Below, in pieces: positions 26,024-35,815 of a stretch of 64,000 bases of DNA. Origin of the DNA: UBA1764 sp045616685. Lineage in GTDB: Bacteria; Bacillota; Clostridia; Peptostreptococcales; Anaerovoracaceae. Position numbers and translations under genes: made by a program. The stretch's first letter is position 1, and every line of letters begins with the position of its first letter. The notes under the pieces were generated by a model. It was given only the letters and a program-made list of their open reading frames with translations. It did not search any database and was not told the DNA's origin. Where the stretch lies: contig JAZLHF010000022.1 of assembly GCA_045616685.1 (NCBI GenBank), forward strand, positions 124,001 to 188,000, given 5' to 3'.

Positions 26024-26377
26024 TTATTGATAAACTGATTCCATTAAAGCCAAAGCAAAGTCCTCTATATCTGAATCTCCCTGGATATAGATGATTTGAT
26101 CAATGTCTGGGTATACCATCCCAAGTCCTAAAGCCTTTTGCTCGACTGTGGTGATGTTTGTTGCAGATTTGATTTCTACTTCTAACTTTGTGATCTGCTT
26201 TTCAGCCTCACTAATTTGTTTGTTTATTTGATTGATATCATACTGAACTTTTGATGTATGCGCATCAAGTCCTACGAAGAAAAGAAAAGCCATACATGTA
26301 ACTAAAAGCATAACGATAAGTCCGCTTCTGCTAATCTTCTTTCTTCTCTTTTCTGCGTTGGTTTCAGTACGATTCAT
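26024..26377 (-). CDS. ftsL: Cell division protein FtsL-like
   Basis: A 117-residue bitopic protein: basic cytoplasmic start, one transmembrane helix (about 18-38) and a leucine-zipper coiled coil (IKQINKQISEAEKQ-type heptads, about 45-80). FtsL binds DivIB and DivIC in the divisome. Identification rests on this topology and its position between rsmH and the division PBP, since FtsL sequences diverge quickly. It overlaps rsmH by 4 nt (ATGA). Confidence 0.8.
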   Translation of the reverse strand: MNRTETNAEKRRKKISRSGLIVMLLVTCMAFLFFVGLDAHTSKVQYDINQINKQISEAEKQITKLEVEIKSATNITTVEQKALGLGMVYPDIDQIIYIQGDSDIEDFALALMESVYQ

Positions 26378-27315
26378 TTTTTCTCGATAACTCTTAGTTT
26401 AGCGCTGCGAGCTCTTGGATTATTTTCAAGCTCTGCTTCGCCAGGTAATATAGGTTTGCCTGTGATTTTCTTAACATCAGGCTTCTTACCACATACACAA
26501 ACAGGAAACTCTGGTGGGCATGTGCAAGGATTCAGTCTTTCTTTAAATATCTCTTTTACAATTCGATCTTCCAACGAATGGAATGTAATTATAGCCATTC
26601 TTCCGCCAGGAGCAAGAACATCTATAAAATTTCCGGCCGCTTTTTTTAAACCGCCAAGCTCGTCATTAACTTCTATTCGAATTGCTTGGAAAGTTCTCTT
26701 TGCAGGATGAGGTCCTTCCCTTCTTGCTGCAGCCGGTATGGCCGCTTTTATAATTTCGACAAGTTTACCTGTCGTCGTTATTCTTCCTTCAGCTCTGGCT
26801 TCACAGATAAACTGAGCAATTCTTGCAGCCCACTTCTCTTCGCCATAATCTTTGATAATCCTGACTAAATCTTTCTCGCTATAATCATTTACAACATCTT
26901 CTGCCGTAAATCTATCACTTGCATTCATGCGCATATCAAGTGGCGCATCATGCATATACGAAAATCCTCTTTCAGGATTATCTAACTGAAATGACGAAAC
27001 TCCTAAATCAAGGAGCGCTCCATCGATTTGTTTTATACCTAAATCCCTAAGCACTACTTTGATGTCGGAATAGTTTGATTGAACAAACTTCTTCTCGCAT
27101 GGGGTGCCAGAGTCTAAAAGTCTTTTTTGAGATACATTAAGGGCGTCAATATCCCTATCGACACCAATAAACAGACCATCTTTGCTTAATTGAGCGCAAA
27201 CTCCACTAGCATGGCCCGCTCCACCTAATGTTCCGTCAACATAAATTCCATCAGGTTTAATATCTAATGCATTTATGCATTCCTGATAAAGAACTGGAAC
27301 GTGTGAAAATTCCAT
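26374..27315 (-). CDS. rsmH: 16S rRNA (cytosine-1402-N4)-methyltransferase RsmH
   Basis: A 313-residue SAM-dependent methyltransferase with HVPVLYQECI at the start, DGTLGGAGHA SAM-binding region (28-37), GALLDLGVSSFQLDNPERGFSY and a C-terminal FHSLEDRIVK motif. It modifies the decoding site of 16S rRNA. Located between mraZ and ftsL as is standard. Confidence 0.96.
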   Translation of the reverse strand: MEFSHVPVLYQECINALDIKPDGIYVDGTLGGAGHASGVCAQLSKDGLFIGVDRDIDALNVSQKRLLDSGTPCEKKFVQSNYSDIKVVLRDLGIKQIDGALLDLGVSSFQLDNPERGFSYMHDAPLDMRMNASDRFTAEDVVNDYSEKDLVRIIKDYGEEKWAARIAQFICEARAEGRITTTGKLVEIIKAAIPAAARREGPHPAKRTFQAIRIEVNDELGGLKKAAGNFIDVLAPGGRMAIITFHSLEDRIVKEIFKERLNPCTCPPEFPVCVCGKKPDVKKITGKPILPGEAELENNPRARSAKLRVIEKK

Positions 27316-27318
27316 GAA

Positions 27319-27750
27319 TTACACCTGATATTTATTCGAGAAATCAGCGAAATCTTCTGCATTAAGCTTTCCGCCGTTTTCATCATTGTCGTACTTTTCT
27401 TTAGCCCAAACTTCAACTCTATCCAATGAACCGATAGTTACAAGCTCTTTGCTTAGTTTTGCCGCAGCCTTAAGACCTGCGGGAATCAAGACTCTGCCCT
27501 GTTTATCGATTTCACATTCAGAAGCATTGGCATAGATAAATCTCTTGAAAGCTCTAGTTTTTGGATCAGACATAGGAAGTCCAGCAAGAACTTCTTCTTG
27601 CTTTTCCCATGTACTCATAGGGAAAATAATCAGGCATTCATCTAAACCCTTTGTGATTATTACCTTGTAGCCTAAATCATCCCTAAACTTTGCAGGAATA
27701 ATTAATCTATTCTTGGCATCTATTGAGTTTTCATGTTTACCTAATAACAT
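27319..27750 (-). CDS. mraZ: Transcriptional regulator MraZ
   Basis: A 143-residue protein with two SpoVT/AbrB-like (MraZ) repeats, each with the DxxxR region (IDAKNRLIIPAKFR and IDKQGRVLIPAGLK). MraZ forms rings and represses its own dcw promoter by binding short direct repeats. Such repeats lie upstream at 27811-27882. It is the first gene of the dcw run. Confidence 0.95.
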   Translation of the reverse strand: MLLGKHENSIDAKNRLIIPAKFRDDLGYKVIITKGLDECLIIFPMSTWEKQEEVLAGLPMSDPKTRAFKRFIYANASECEIDKQGRVLIPAGLKAAAKLSKELVTIGSLDRVEVWAKEKYDNDENGGKLNAEDFADFSNKYQV

Positions 27751-27810
27751 TGAAATTTCAAGCCTTTCGAGGGTTCCCCGTGTTTTTAGGGGACACTACC
27801 CAAATGTATA

Positions 27811-27882
27811 CATCCACTTTACACCACTTTTATCTTAAAATCAAGGGTTTTTGAGATAAATTACACCATTTTGCACCACTTT
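27811..27882 (-). promoter_or_regulatory. dcw promoter with two pairs of MraZ boxes
   Basis: On the minus strand, a 10-bp-spaced pair AAAGTGGTGT + AAAGTGGATG occupies 27811-27830 and a second pair AAAGTGGTGC + AAAATGGTGT occupies 27863-27882. They match the AAAGTGG-type tandem repeats described for MraZ binding. A promoter TTGATT (27839-27844)-17-TAAAGT (27816-27821) lies between them, with the first pair overlapping its -10 box, so binding should repress. Confidence 0.7.
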
Positions 27883-27972
27883 TTAAAATTTTGATTTTCT
27901 CGCCTAAAAAACTCTAAAAAAACGCGAAGTATGATAAAATACTGGTAATTTAACGCTTTTATAGGGGAAATT

Positions 27973-29106
27973 ATGGATAAAAAAATAACAACATGGGAAG
28001 CAGCCTGCATAATTACAGGCTACGGTATAGGCGGCGGAGTACTTGCAATGCCTTATTTAGCAGAAAAGAACGGCGTAATCATGTCCTTAATAATTCTGGC
28101 TATCGCATTTTTGGCAAGCATCCTGCTTCATATGATGATTGCCGATACAGTTCTTAAATGTGAGCCTGGCACACAGGTCGTTGGAGTATTTTCTAAATTT
28201 ATGTTTAGAGGAAAACTAAAAACTCCACTTACAGTAATATTTTTCGGATTAATGGCAATAGTGCTTGTTGCAAATCTTGCAGCATATGTTGCCGGAGCAG
28301 CAGATGTTCTTGCAGGAATACTTAACATAAGCACTTTGCTTTGCAAATTAATATTTTATGTAGTTGCTGCAAGCGTAGTTTTGTTTGGACTTAAGGCAGT
28401 TGCCGTAAGCGAAAAAATTATGGTTGCAATAATTTTTGGGATGATTGCGATTTTAAGCATTGCTTCATTAGTTAAGCACCCTAACACTCTTTCATTCCAG
28501 AGCGGAACGCTTCATGATGGGATTATGTATTACGGCATGGCCATGCTCGCATTTGCGGCATTCTTTTCAGTACCTCAAGCAGTTGAAGGCTTAGGGGGTG
28601 ACGAAAAAGAAGTAAAGAAAGCTATTATTCTTGGGCTTGGTAACAACTTCATCATTATGATAGTTGTAATTATTTGTGCTCTTATAGGATCAAAAGAGGT
28701 GACTGAAGTCGGAATGGTTGGCTGGTCAGAAGGAATTGGAAAATGGGCAGAGCTTGTTGGCGGAATCTTCACTCTCGTGGCAATGTTAACAACCTATTGG
28801 TCAATTTCGTTGGCTTTATCAGACATATTAAGAGAGCAGTTTCCAAATCTTTCTCACAAAATCTGCTGGCTGGTTGCAACACTTCCTTCAATAATTATTA
28901 CATTGTTTGATATTGCAGATTTCCTTGATTTTCTACAGATTGCCGGAGGTGCCATTGCAATAATCGTTGCCCTTCTCTTTGTACCTTGCTATAGAATTGC
29001 AAACGATGAAGTTCCTCAGACTATACTTGGCAAATTCTCAACAAAGCCATGGCAATACTTTATAATTATCGCTTATATTTTTATGGGAATAGGAAACGTT
29101 ATTTAA
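27973..29106 (+). CDS. Amino-acid permease, aromatic/neutral amino-acid (APC superfamily) type
   Basis: A 377-residue polytopic protein with about eleven transmembrane helices. The start TTWEAACIITGYGIGGGVLAMPYLAEKNG has the unwound glycine-rich first helix of APC/HAAAP-type transporters. The substrate is not readable from sequence. AGGGGAAATT precedes the ATG. Its stop codon is directly followed by the start of the amidohydrolase gene, so transported substrate and hydrolase may be linked. Confidence 0.75.
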   Translation: MDKKITTWEAACIITGYGIGGGVLAMPYLAEKNGVIMSLIILAIAFLASILLHMMIADTVLKCEPGTQVVGVFSKFMFRGKLKTPLTVIFFGLMAIVLVANLAAYVAGAADVLAGILNISTLLCKLIFYVVAASVVLFGLKAVAVSEKIMVAIIFGMIAILSIASLVKHPNTLSFQSGTLHDGIMYYGMAMLAFAAFFSVPQAVEGLGGDEKEVKKAIILGLGNNFIIMIVVIICALIGSKEVTEVGMVGWSEGIGKWAELVGGIFTLVAMLTTYWSISLALSDILREQFPNLSHKICWLVATLPSIIITLFDIADFLDFLQIAGGAIAIIVALLFVPCYRIANDEVPQTILGKFSTKPWQYFIIIAYIFMGIGNVI

Positions 29107-30690
29107 ATGACAAAACTCTTTTATAACGGGAAATTTCACACAATGCTTTCAGAAAATGACTGCAAATCATATATTGTAGTCGAAAATGGAAAGATTAAAG
29201 AAATCGGATCAGGAGAAGCGCCTGTTTCTCAATATAAAAACAAGGAGGATCTCTGTGGCAAACATGTTTATCCGTGTTTGATAGATGCGCATGTCCACCT
29301 TCTTGAGACCGTAGCTGTTATGGCGATGGGATTTAACGCTTGCGAAATAACATCCGAAGGAATTAAGCCTAACACTATCGAAGGAGTTTCAAAGCGTGTT
29401 AGAGAATATGCATCAAAGCAACCGCAAAATGCAATCATTGCATTAAATAATTATGTTTTAACTGCAATTGATGAAATAAGAATGCCAACCAAAGATGAAC
29501 TTGATGATTGGGCTGAAGGACGTGCTATTGTTATTTACAATATCGATGGCCACTCAACTTCTCTTTCAACAAAAATGCTCGAAAAAATCGGAATTGATCC
29601 AGCAACATCAAATGGAGTGTTGCAAGGAGAAGACAATGAACGTGCACAAGGAAGACTAATTGATGTTATCAGTTCATCTATATCACTTCCGACTCTGGCA
29701 AAAGGAATTGCTAAACTTCACAACTATTGCGCAGAATATGGAATAAATATAATCGGCGCACTTGAGGGCAATGGGGATAGCGAAAAGGATTCATCAACAA
29801 AACTATTCATTCAGCTGATTAGAAGGTTTGACTTAGAAATTAGGTTATATCTACAATATACCGATATTAACCGCGTAAGACCTTTTAGAAAATACATGAA
29901 AAACCCACGAGTCGGCGGATGCGGCGACTGGGAAATGGACGGAGCTACAGGTTCACATTCAAGTGCATTTAGAGTTCCATTTCTTGACACAGACAAAACC
30001 GCTCCAACCTATTTTACTCAACAAGAAACAGACGAATTGGTTAAAACTTTTGCAGATGAAGGCTATCAAATCGCCTCTCACGCAATCGGAGAAGTTGCAA
30101 TTGAGCAGTTAATCAATTCTCTAAATAAAGTTGATAACGGTCATTTTAACCGTATTGAGCATTGCGAATTTCATGATGATGCAGCTTTAGAGGAATTAAA
30201 GAAATGCAGATATGCCATCATGATGCAACCAGGTTATGCATGGATTGATAAAAGATACCTACATACATATGAGCAGTTTTTGCCAGCAGATATTATTGCA
30301 CGCTTAAAGTTTAAAACTTTATATGATGCTGGAATCTGCCTTTGCGGATCTTCAGATTCACCTTGCCAAGATATCGACCCATACCAGCAAATGCTTGGAA
30401 TGGTACAATTCTATAATGAAAACGAATCAATTACGCCATACCAGGCTATGAGCACATACACAACTCACGCTGCCAAAGCAATCGAAGAAGAAAACGAATA
30501 CGGAAGTTTGGGGCAAGGTAAAATTGCAGACTTTTTCACAGCTGATCAGGATTTCTTCAAACTATCGCCAGAAGAGATAATAAGCTTTAGACCTTGTCAG
30601 ACCTATTATGGCGGAAAAGCTTTCAAACAAAAAACAGGCTCTATGCCTGAATTCATAAAAATGATGCTTAAAAAACCTAAGCTTATATAA
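29107..30690 (+). CDS. Metal-dependent amidohydrolase, YtcJ-like
   Basis: A 527-residue protein of the amidohydrolase_3/YtcJ group: N-terminal beta-sandwich, DAHVHLLE metal-binding motif near residue 61, EGNGDSEKD region, SHAIGE near 323, RIEHCEFHDD, and SSDSPCQDIDPYQQM near 417. It should hydrolyse an amide, imide or related C-N bond of an unknown small molecule. It follows the permease with no gap. Confidence 0.78.
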   Translation: MTKLFYNGKFHTMLSENDCKSYIVVENGKIKEIGSGEAPVSQYKNKEDLCGKHVYPCLIDAHVHLLETVAVMAMGFNACEITSEGIKPNTIEGVSKRVREYASKQPQNAIIALNNYVLTAIDEIRMPTKDELDDWAEGRAIVIYNIDGHSTSLSTKMLEKIGIDPATSNGVLQGEDNERAQGRLIDVISSSISLPTLAKGIAKLHNYCAEYGINIIGALEGNGDSEKDSSTKLFIQLIRRFDLEIRLYLQYTDINRVRPFRKYMKNPRVGGCGDWEMDGATGSHSSAFRVPFLDTDKTAPTYFTQQETDELVKTFADEGYQIASHAIGEVAIEQLINSLNKVDNGHFNRIEHCEFHDDAALEELKKCRYAIMMQPGYAWIDKRYLHTYEQFLPADIIARLKFKTLYDAGICLCGSSDSPCQDIDPYQQMLGMVQFYNENESITPYQAMSTYTTHAAKAIEEENEYGSLGQGKIADFFTADQDFFKLSPEEIISFRPCQTYYGGKAFKQKTGSMPEFIKMMLKKPKLI

Positions 30691-30695
30691 AACAA

Positions 30696-30719
30696 AGCTG
30701 CATCCAAATGGATGTAGCT
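30696..30719. terminator. Bidirectional terminator
   Basis: AGCTGCATCC (30696-30705) pairs with GGATGTAGCT (30710-30719). Plus strand continues ATTTTCTT, minus strand continues TTGTTTTAT, serving both converging operons. Confidence 0.75.
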
Positions 30720-30725
30720 ATTTTC

Positions 30726-31343
30726 TTATCTGATAAAATTCATCATTGTTGTTGCAGGTTTTTCTGGAACGCCATACTTTTCTTTTCCAAGCTGTACAGA
30801 CTTCATTGCAAAAGCAAAGTTTTCAGCCAAATTATTCATTACCTGAACGCCTTCAATATCTTTACTAATTTCGCCTGGGTTGAGACCAAATGCCCCGCTC
30901 CAATATGTGCTTCCAACAATAATGCTTCTACTATAGAACAGATACTTATTCATCTGATCTAATGTTGTCTCGTTGCCACCTCTTCTGCAAACAGCGATAG
31001 CGGCAGCCACCTTACCACCACAGTCAATATTTCTGAGGAAGATTCTATCAAGAGCACTCTTTAAGGTACCATTCATGCCTCCATAATATACCGGGCTAGC
31101 AAGAATAAACCCGTCAGCAGCAATAAGTTTGTCAGCAAGCTCATTTACAATATCGGTATCAATAACGCATTTCCCAAGCTTTGCGCATTTATAACAGGCC
31201 ATGCAGCCTCTAATAGATTCCATACCAATCTGTACTACTTCTGTTTCAATACCTTCTCTATTTAAAACTTTAGTAATAATATCAATGGCAATAGAGGTAT
31301 TTCCGCCTTTACGCGGACTTGCGTTAATGATTAATGTTTTCAT
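30726..31343 (-). CDS. NADPH-dependent FMN reductase/iron-sulfur flavoprotein-like
   Basis: A 205-residue flavodoxin-fold protein: MKTLIINASPRKGGNTS phosphate-binding loop, a cysteine cluster CMACYKC(6)C at 48-61 and ASPVYYGGMNGTLKSALDR. Members reduce FMN or quinone-like substrates with NAD(P)H; the cysteines resemble the cluster-binding region of iron-sulfur flavoproteins but only four are present close together. It is the last gene of the run that starts at ychF. Confidence 0.78.
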   Translation of the reverse strand: MKTLIINASPRKGGNTSIAIDIITKVLNREGIETEVVQIGMESIRGCMACYKCAKLGKCVIDTDIVNELADKLIAADGFILASPVYYGGMNGTLKSALDRIFLRNIDCGGKVAAAIAVCRRGGNETTLDQMNKYLFYSRSIIVGSTYWSGAFGLNPGEISKDIEGVQVMNNLAENFAFAMKSVQLGKEKYGVPEKPATTMMNFIR

Positions 31344-31356
31344 GACTTCTCCTATA

Positions 31357-32805
31357 TTATTTCTTAATCTTGAAACTAATTAACAGTGTATAAAGTTCAA
31401 GTCTTCCGCCAATCATTAAAATTGCCAATAAAATCTTCGACGGCGCGGAATAAAATGCGTAGTTGCATGTTGGGCCAACAAGATTAAATCCTGGTCCAAT
31501 ATTACTTAAAGCAGATATTACTGATGAGAGAGCGGTAATAATATCTACATTGTCAAGACACAGCAAAAATGTCGCAATGCAAGCGGTAAAAGCATATAGC
31601 CCAAGGAAACCACAAGTATCCATTACTATATCTTCGCTGATATAACGCTTCCCAAGTCTAATTGGAATAATGTTATTTGGATGGAGTTTTCTCTTTTCCC
31701 CACGTTTAATTAGCTTGGCCATTAAAGCTACTCTTACCACTTTGATACCGCCACCTGTCGAGCCAGCACATCCACCAATAAACATAAGCAAGAATATTAT
31801 TGCCTTACAAGCCTCTGGCCATAACTCATAATCAGCTACGCCATAGCCTGTTGTAGATATCGTTGTGGTTACCTGGAAGAATGCATATCTAAATGAATTG
31901 CCAACATCATATGTTCCCGCAAAGGCAAGTATTAATGCCATAAGCAATACTGCACTTCCAACAATGATTAAATATAATTTTAATTCTGTGTCGAGGAATG
32001 CCTTCTTGAAATTCTTTGAAAAGATTAAACCTATATTCGAGAAGTTGATTCCACAAATCAGCATAAAGAGACCAATAGTGATTTCAACTAATGCACTATT
32101 ATAATGACCAACGCTTGTGTTGTATGATGAGAATCCACCTGTACCAATAGATCCAAATGTATGAATTAGCGAATCAAATGGATTGAGTCCCTCAATCATC
32201 AGAATAACAAACTCTGCAAGTGTTAAAGCAATATAAATCTTATAAAGTTGTCTTGCATACTGAGAAAAAGTAAATCCACTCTTATCAAGTGTTATACCTG
32301 TTGTTTCCGCCCTCATAAGTTTATGTCCACCAATACCAAGCTTTGGAAGCAGTGCGATTGTCATAACAAGCACGCCCATTCCGCCAAGCCAGTGGGTTAA
32401 AGATCTCCACATGAGACCAGCATGCGACAGAGCCTCTACATCTGTGAGAATTGTTGATCCAGTTGTTGAAAAACCAGAAGCCATTTCAAAAAATCCATCA
32501 ACCAATGAAGGGATATCACCTGTAATGTGAAGCGGAATAGCTCCTAAAATTGAAATGCCAATCCATGTAACGGCAACAATGAAGAATCCATCACTAATAC
32601 TTAATGATGAAACTTCTGATTTTGGGATTACTTTAAAACCAATAAGTCCAACAATTAGAAAGACAAGTGCACAAATTGTGTATACTAATCCAACATTGCC
32701 CTCTTTATATATAAGCGCAACTACTATTGGCACAATGAACGAGCATCCTACCACACAAAGAACTGCACTTAACACTTTTGAAATTAGTCTATAATTTAGC
32801 TTCAT
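31357..32805 (-). CDS. trkH: Potassium uptake protein TrkH/KtrB family
   Basis: A 482-residue membrane protein with repeated M-P-M pore units, including FSTTGSTI, GTGGFSSYN, TISTTGYGV and GNIGPGF-type selectivity segments. It forms the K+ pore gated by TrkA, whose gene directly precedes it and overlaps it by one base. Confidence 0.92.
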   Translation of the reverse strand: MKLNYRLISKVLSAVLCVVGCSFIVPIVVALIYKEGNVGLVYTICALVFLIVGLIGFKVIPKSEVSSLSISDGFFIVAVTWIGISILGAIPLHITGDIPSLVDGFFEMASGFSTTGSTILTDVEALSHAGLMWRSLTHWLGGMGVLVMTIALLPKLGIGGHKLMRAETTGITLDKSGFTFSQYARQLYKIYIALTLAEFVILMIEGLNPFDSLIHTFGSIGTGGFSSYNTSVGHYNSALVEITIGLFMLICGINFSNIGLIFSKNFKKAFLDTELKLYLIIVGSAVLLMALILAFAGTYDVGNSFRYAFFQVTTTISTTGYGVADYELWPEACKAIIFLLMFIGGCAGSTGGGIKVVRVALMAKLIKRGEKRKLHPNNIIPIRLGKRYISEDIVMDTCGFLGLYAFTACIATFLLCLDNVDIITALSSVISALSNIGPGFNLVGPTCNYAFYSAPSKILLAILMIGGRLELYTLLISFKIKK

Positions 32806-34166
32806 TAAAACTCACCCGAGTTTGCATTATTAATCAATTTTTCAATTTCCGGCACTTTAGAAAGCATCGCAAGAATTGTAAGCTTATCTCCAGATTTAAT
32901 CATTGTAGTGCCGTTAGGGATAATCAATTCCCCGCGTCTATTGATAGCTCCAACCAGCAAACCTTCACCAAGATTCAGTTCTGATAATTTCTTGCCAGCG
33001 ACCGGCATATTATCCTTTACAACAATTTCAGAAAACTCTGCCTGACCTTGAATAAGCCTTGAAAACTTAACATTTTTATCATCATTAATGAACTTAATTA
33101 CATTTGCCGTGCACAGTTCAATTGGATTAATTGTCATTGCATCGCCAAGGTTATCAATAATTGAACCATATACTCGGCGAGACATCTTTGCTACAACGTT
33201 CTTAACCCCCTGCTTATTTGCCATAAGCGCAAGCAAAATATTTTCTTCATCAAAACCAGTGCATGCAATAAATGCATCCATGTTGGTAAAGCCTTCTTCG
33301 TTTAACAGTTCCTGATCAGTCGCATCGCCATAAACAATATTTGCTTTATCAAGAACAACTGCTAAGTGCTTACCACGATCAAAATCATTTTCAATAACTG
33401 TTACTTTAACGCCGTCATCACCTAAAAGTTTAGCAATGAAGTAACCAGTCTTTCCGCCTCCGGCAATCATAACATTATTGCCCTGCTCATCAGCATTCTT
33501 GTCATCAAGTTTTCTAAGAAGCTGAAGAGCTGTTTCTCTTTGCCCTAAAACGTAAACTTTATCATCTGCTAAAATTTCAGTATTACCACCAGGGATTATA
33601 AGCTTTCCGTTTCTTGAAATTGCAGCTGCAAGCAACCCATCTAAAAGTTGGCATCTATCCCTAAGAGCACCACCAGCAAAACCCTTTAAGCTACTTGCTG
33701 TAAATTCAGCTAACGCTACTCCATCAATCATTTGCAGGCCGCCTTTAATACCTGTATGATTTGTGATGTGTTTGTACACTTCAACCGCACACGAATAATC
33801 TGGGTTTACAATATGATCAATGCGCATTGCACGTTTAAGTGTTGATAAATGCTCAACATGTTCAGAGCTACGAACTCTTGCGATGCAACGTTTAGCACCA
33901 AGATCTTTAGCAAGCACACAAAGAACCATATTTTTTTCATCATTATCTGTGCACGCAATTACAACATCGCATTTATCAATATTCAAACTCTTTAATCCTT
34001 CGATATCCTTAGCATTTGTACAAACTGTCTGCAAGTCCATGCGTGAACTAAGTCTGTCGATAACAGCAGGATTATTATCAACGATAGTAATCTCATGATT
34101 AGCAATTAGCAAAGCCTGAGCAATGCTACTGCCTAATTTTCCAGCTCCTAAAATTACAATTTTCAT
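32805..34166 (-). CDS. trkA: K+ channel regulatory protein TrkA
   Basis: A 453-residue cytoplasmic protein with two RCK units. Nucleotide-binding loops GAGKLGSSIAQ (residues 7-17) and GGGKTGYFIAK (about 230-240), each followed by an RCK_C domain. It binds NAD(H) or adenine nucleotides and gates TrkH. Located 12 nt after rnhB. Confidence 0.93.
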   Translation of the reverse strand: MKIVILGAGKLGSSIAQALLIANHEITIVDNNPAVIDRLSSRMDLQTVCTNAKDIEGLKSLNIDKCDVVIACTDNDEKNMVLCVLAKDLGAKRCIARVRSSEHVEHLSTLKRAMRIDHIVNPDYSCAVEVYKHITNHTGIKGGLQMIDGVALAEFTASSLKGFAGGALRDRCQLLDGLLAAAISRNGKLIIPGGNTEILADDKVYVLGQRETALQLLRKLDDKNADEQGNNVMIAGGGKTGYFIAKLLGDDGVKVTVIENDFDRGKHLAVVLDKANIVYGDATDQELLNEEGFTNMDAFIACTGFDEENILLALMANKQGVKNVVAKMSRRVYGSIIDNLGDAMTINPIELCTANVIKFINDDKNVKFSRLIQGQAEFSEIVVKDNMPVAGKKLSELNLGEGLLVGAINRRGELIIPNGTTMIKSGDKLTILAMLSKVPEIEKLINNANSGEF

Positions 34167-34178
34167 ATTCTATCACCT

Positions 34179-34805
34179 TTATAAAAATGATTTTCTGTGT
34201 ATTGGGGTTGGCCCCAATGCTGCGAGGCCTTCATAATGAGCTTTTGTTCCATATCCCTTATTTGATTCAAAGGCATAGCCAGGATAAAGCTTTGCCATTT
34301 CCACCATTTCACGATCCCTTGTTACTTTTGCAATAATCGAAGCCGCTGCAATCGAAACCGATGTGGCATCTCCATGAATAATTCCCGTCTGAGGTATATT
34401 CACTGTTTTTAAAGTTAAAGCATCAATTAAAACATGGTTTGGTCTGATTAATAATCCGTTAATAGCGTCGGCCATAGCCTCTTTTGTTGCTTCAAGAATA
34501 TTTATTTCATCGATTCTTTCTGGTTCTCTTCTGCCGACTGAAACAGCAAGAGCTTTTTCCATAATCAAATCGAAAAGTTCATCTCTTTTCTTTGGCGTAA
34601 GCTTTTTTGAATCATTTACCCCAAGCACATCAAAGTCTTTAGGTAAAATTACTGCCGCAGCCACAACCGGGCCAGCAAGCGGCCCCCTGCCAACTTCATC
34701 GACTCCGGCAATGTATTCATTACCATCAAGCCAAAGAGCTCTTTCATATTTAAACATCTCTTCGAGCTGCTCTTTTTGTTTTTGCTCTCTTTCGATTTTA
34801 GTCAT
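34179..34805 (-). CDS. rnhB: Ribonuclease HII
   Basis: A 208-residue RNase H2 that removes ribonucleotides from DNA. The conserved GVDEVGRGPLAGPVVAAAV, NDSKKLTPKKR, and the catalytic DALT and HGDATSVSIAAASI segments are present. It overlaps asd by one base. Confidence 0.94.
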   Translation of the reverse strand: MTKIEREQKQKEQLEEMFKYERALWLDGNEYIAGVDEVGRGPLAGPVVAAAVILPKDFDVLGVNDSKKLTPKKRDELFDLIMEKALAVSVGRREPERIDEINILEATKEAMADAINGLLIRPNHVLIDALTLKTVNIPQTGIIHGDATSVSIAAASIIAKVTRDREMVEMAKLYPGYAFESNKGYGTKAHYEGLAALGPTPIHRKSFL

Positions 34806-35806
34806 TACTTGTTAATGAATAAGTTCATAATTTGGACTGCATTTGCAGCAGCACCTTTTCTAATTTGGTCACCACAGCACCAAAGACAAAGCCCTTTTTC
34901 ATCAGTCAAATCATCTCTGATTCTTCCAACATAAACATCGTTCTGATCTGTTGTATCAAGCGGTGTTGGATAATCTCTTCCATCGATGTCTTCAACTACG
35001 TGAACCCCAGGGAACGCATTAATTGCCTTCTTGGCCTCTTCAATAGAAATCTTATCTTTCGTTCTAACATTGATTGCAATTGAGTGAGAACGCATTACTG
35101 GAACTCTGACACAAGTGCAAGCAACTTTCATATCATTGTTGTGAAGAATCTTTCTGCCTTCATTTTGAAGCTTCATTTCTTCGCTTGTATACCCATTATC
35201 TTTATACCCGCCAATTGCAGGAATGCAGTTTCTAAGAATCTGCGCCTTAAAAGTATCATACTTTACAGGCTCCCCTTTTGCAAGAGCAGTCTCCTGAGAT
35301 TCAAGCTCAACAATTCCATTCTGCCCTGCCCCAGATACAGCCTGATATGAGCTGGCAATCATGGATGTGATTGGAGAAATTTTGTGAAGTGCAGCAACTG
35401 CCATCAACGCAATAATAGTAACACAATTTGGATTTGCAATTACCCCATTATTTTTAAATGCATCTTCTGGATTAATTTCAGGAACGACAAGAGGAACATC
35501 TTCTGTCAATCTGAAAGCAGAGCTGTTGTCAATATAAATTGCCCCAGACTTCTTAATGTCTTCTACAAACTTTTCTGAAATGGCATTTTCAGCAGCGCCG
35601 AATACGAAATCGCATCCGTCAAAACTGTCACTCTTAGCTTCGGAAATTGCTATTTCCTCGCCTTTGAACACGACCTTCTTGCCAACGCTTCTTGCACTTG
35701 CAAGAAGTCTAAGTTCTTCAACATCAATATTATATTCTTCAATGCACTTAAGCATTTCACGGCCTACCGCTCCAGTAGCCCCAAGAATTGCAATTTTATA
35801 ACCCAC
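34805..35806 (-). CDS. asd: Aspartate-semialdehyde dehydrogenase
   Basis: A 333-residue NADP-dependent enzyme that reduces aspartyl phosphate in the Lys/Met/Thr and diaminopimelate pathway. GATGAVGREML Rossmann loop at 9-19 and active-site cysteine in NPNCVTI near 128. It directly follows lysC, the preceding step of the pathway. Confidence 0.94.
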   Translation of the reverse strand: MGYKIAILGATGAVGREMLKCIEEYNIDVEELRLLASARSVGKKVVFKGEEIAISEAKSDSFDGCDFVFGAAENAISEKFVEDIKKSGAIYIDNSSAFRLTEDVPLVVPEINPEDAFKNNGVIANPNCVTIIALMAVAALHKISPITSMIASSYQAVSGAGQNGIVELESQETALAKGEPVKYDTFKAQILRNCIPAIGGYKDNGYTSEEMKLQNEGRKILHNNDMKVACTCVRVPVMRSHSIAINVRTKDKISIEEAKKAINAFPGVHVVEDIDGRDYPTPLDTTDQNDVYVGRIRDDLTDEKGLCLWCCGDQIRKGAAANAVQIMNLFINK

Positions 35807-35815
35807 TTTTATCTC

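Noticed and set aside
27839..27851. att-like sequence TCAAGGGTTT flanked by TTACACCA near mraZ, similar to element ends
   Set aside because: On the other strand these are the dcw -35 region and MraZ boxes with 10-bp spacing. No integrase or core copy is nearby.
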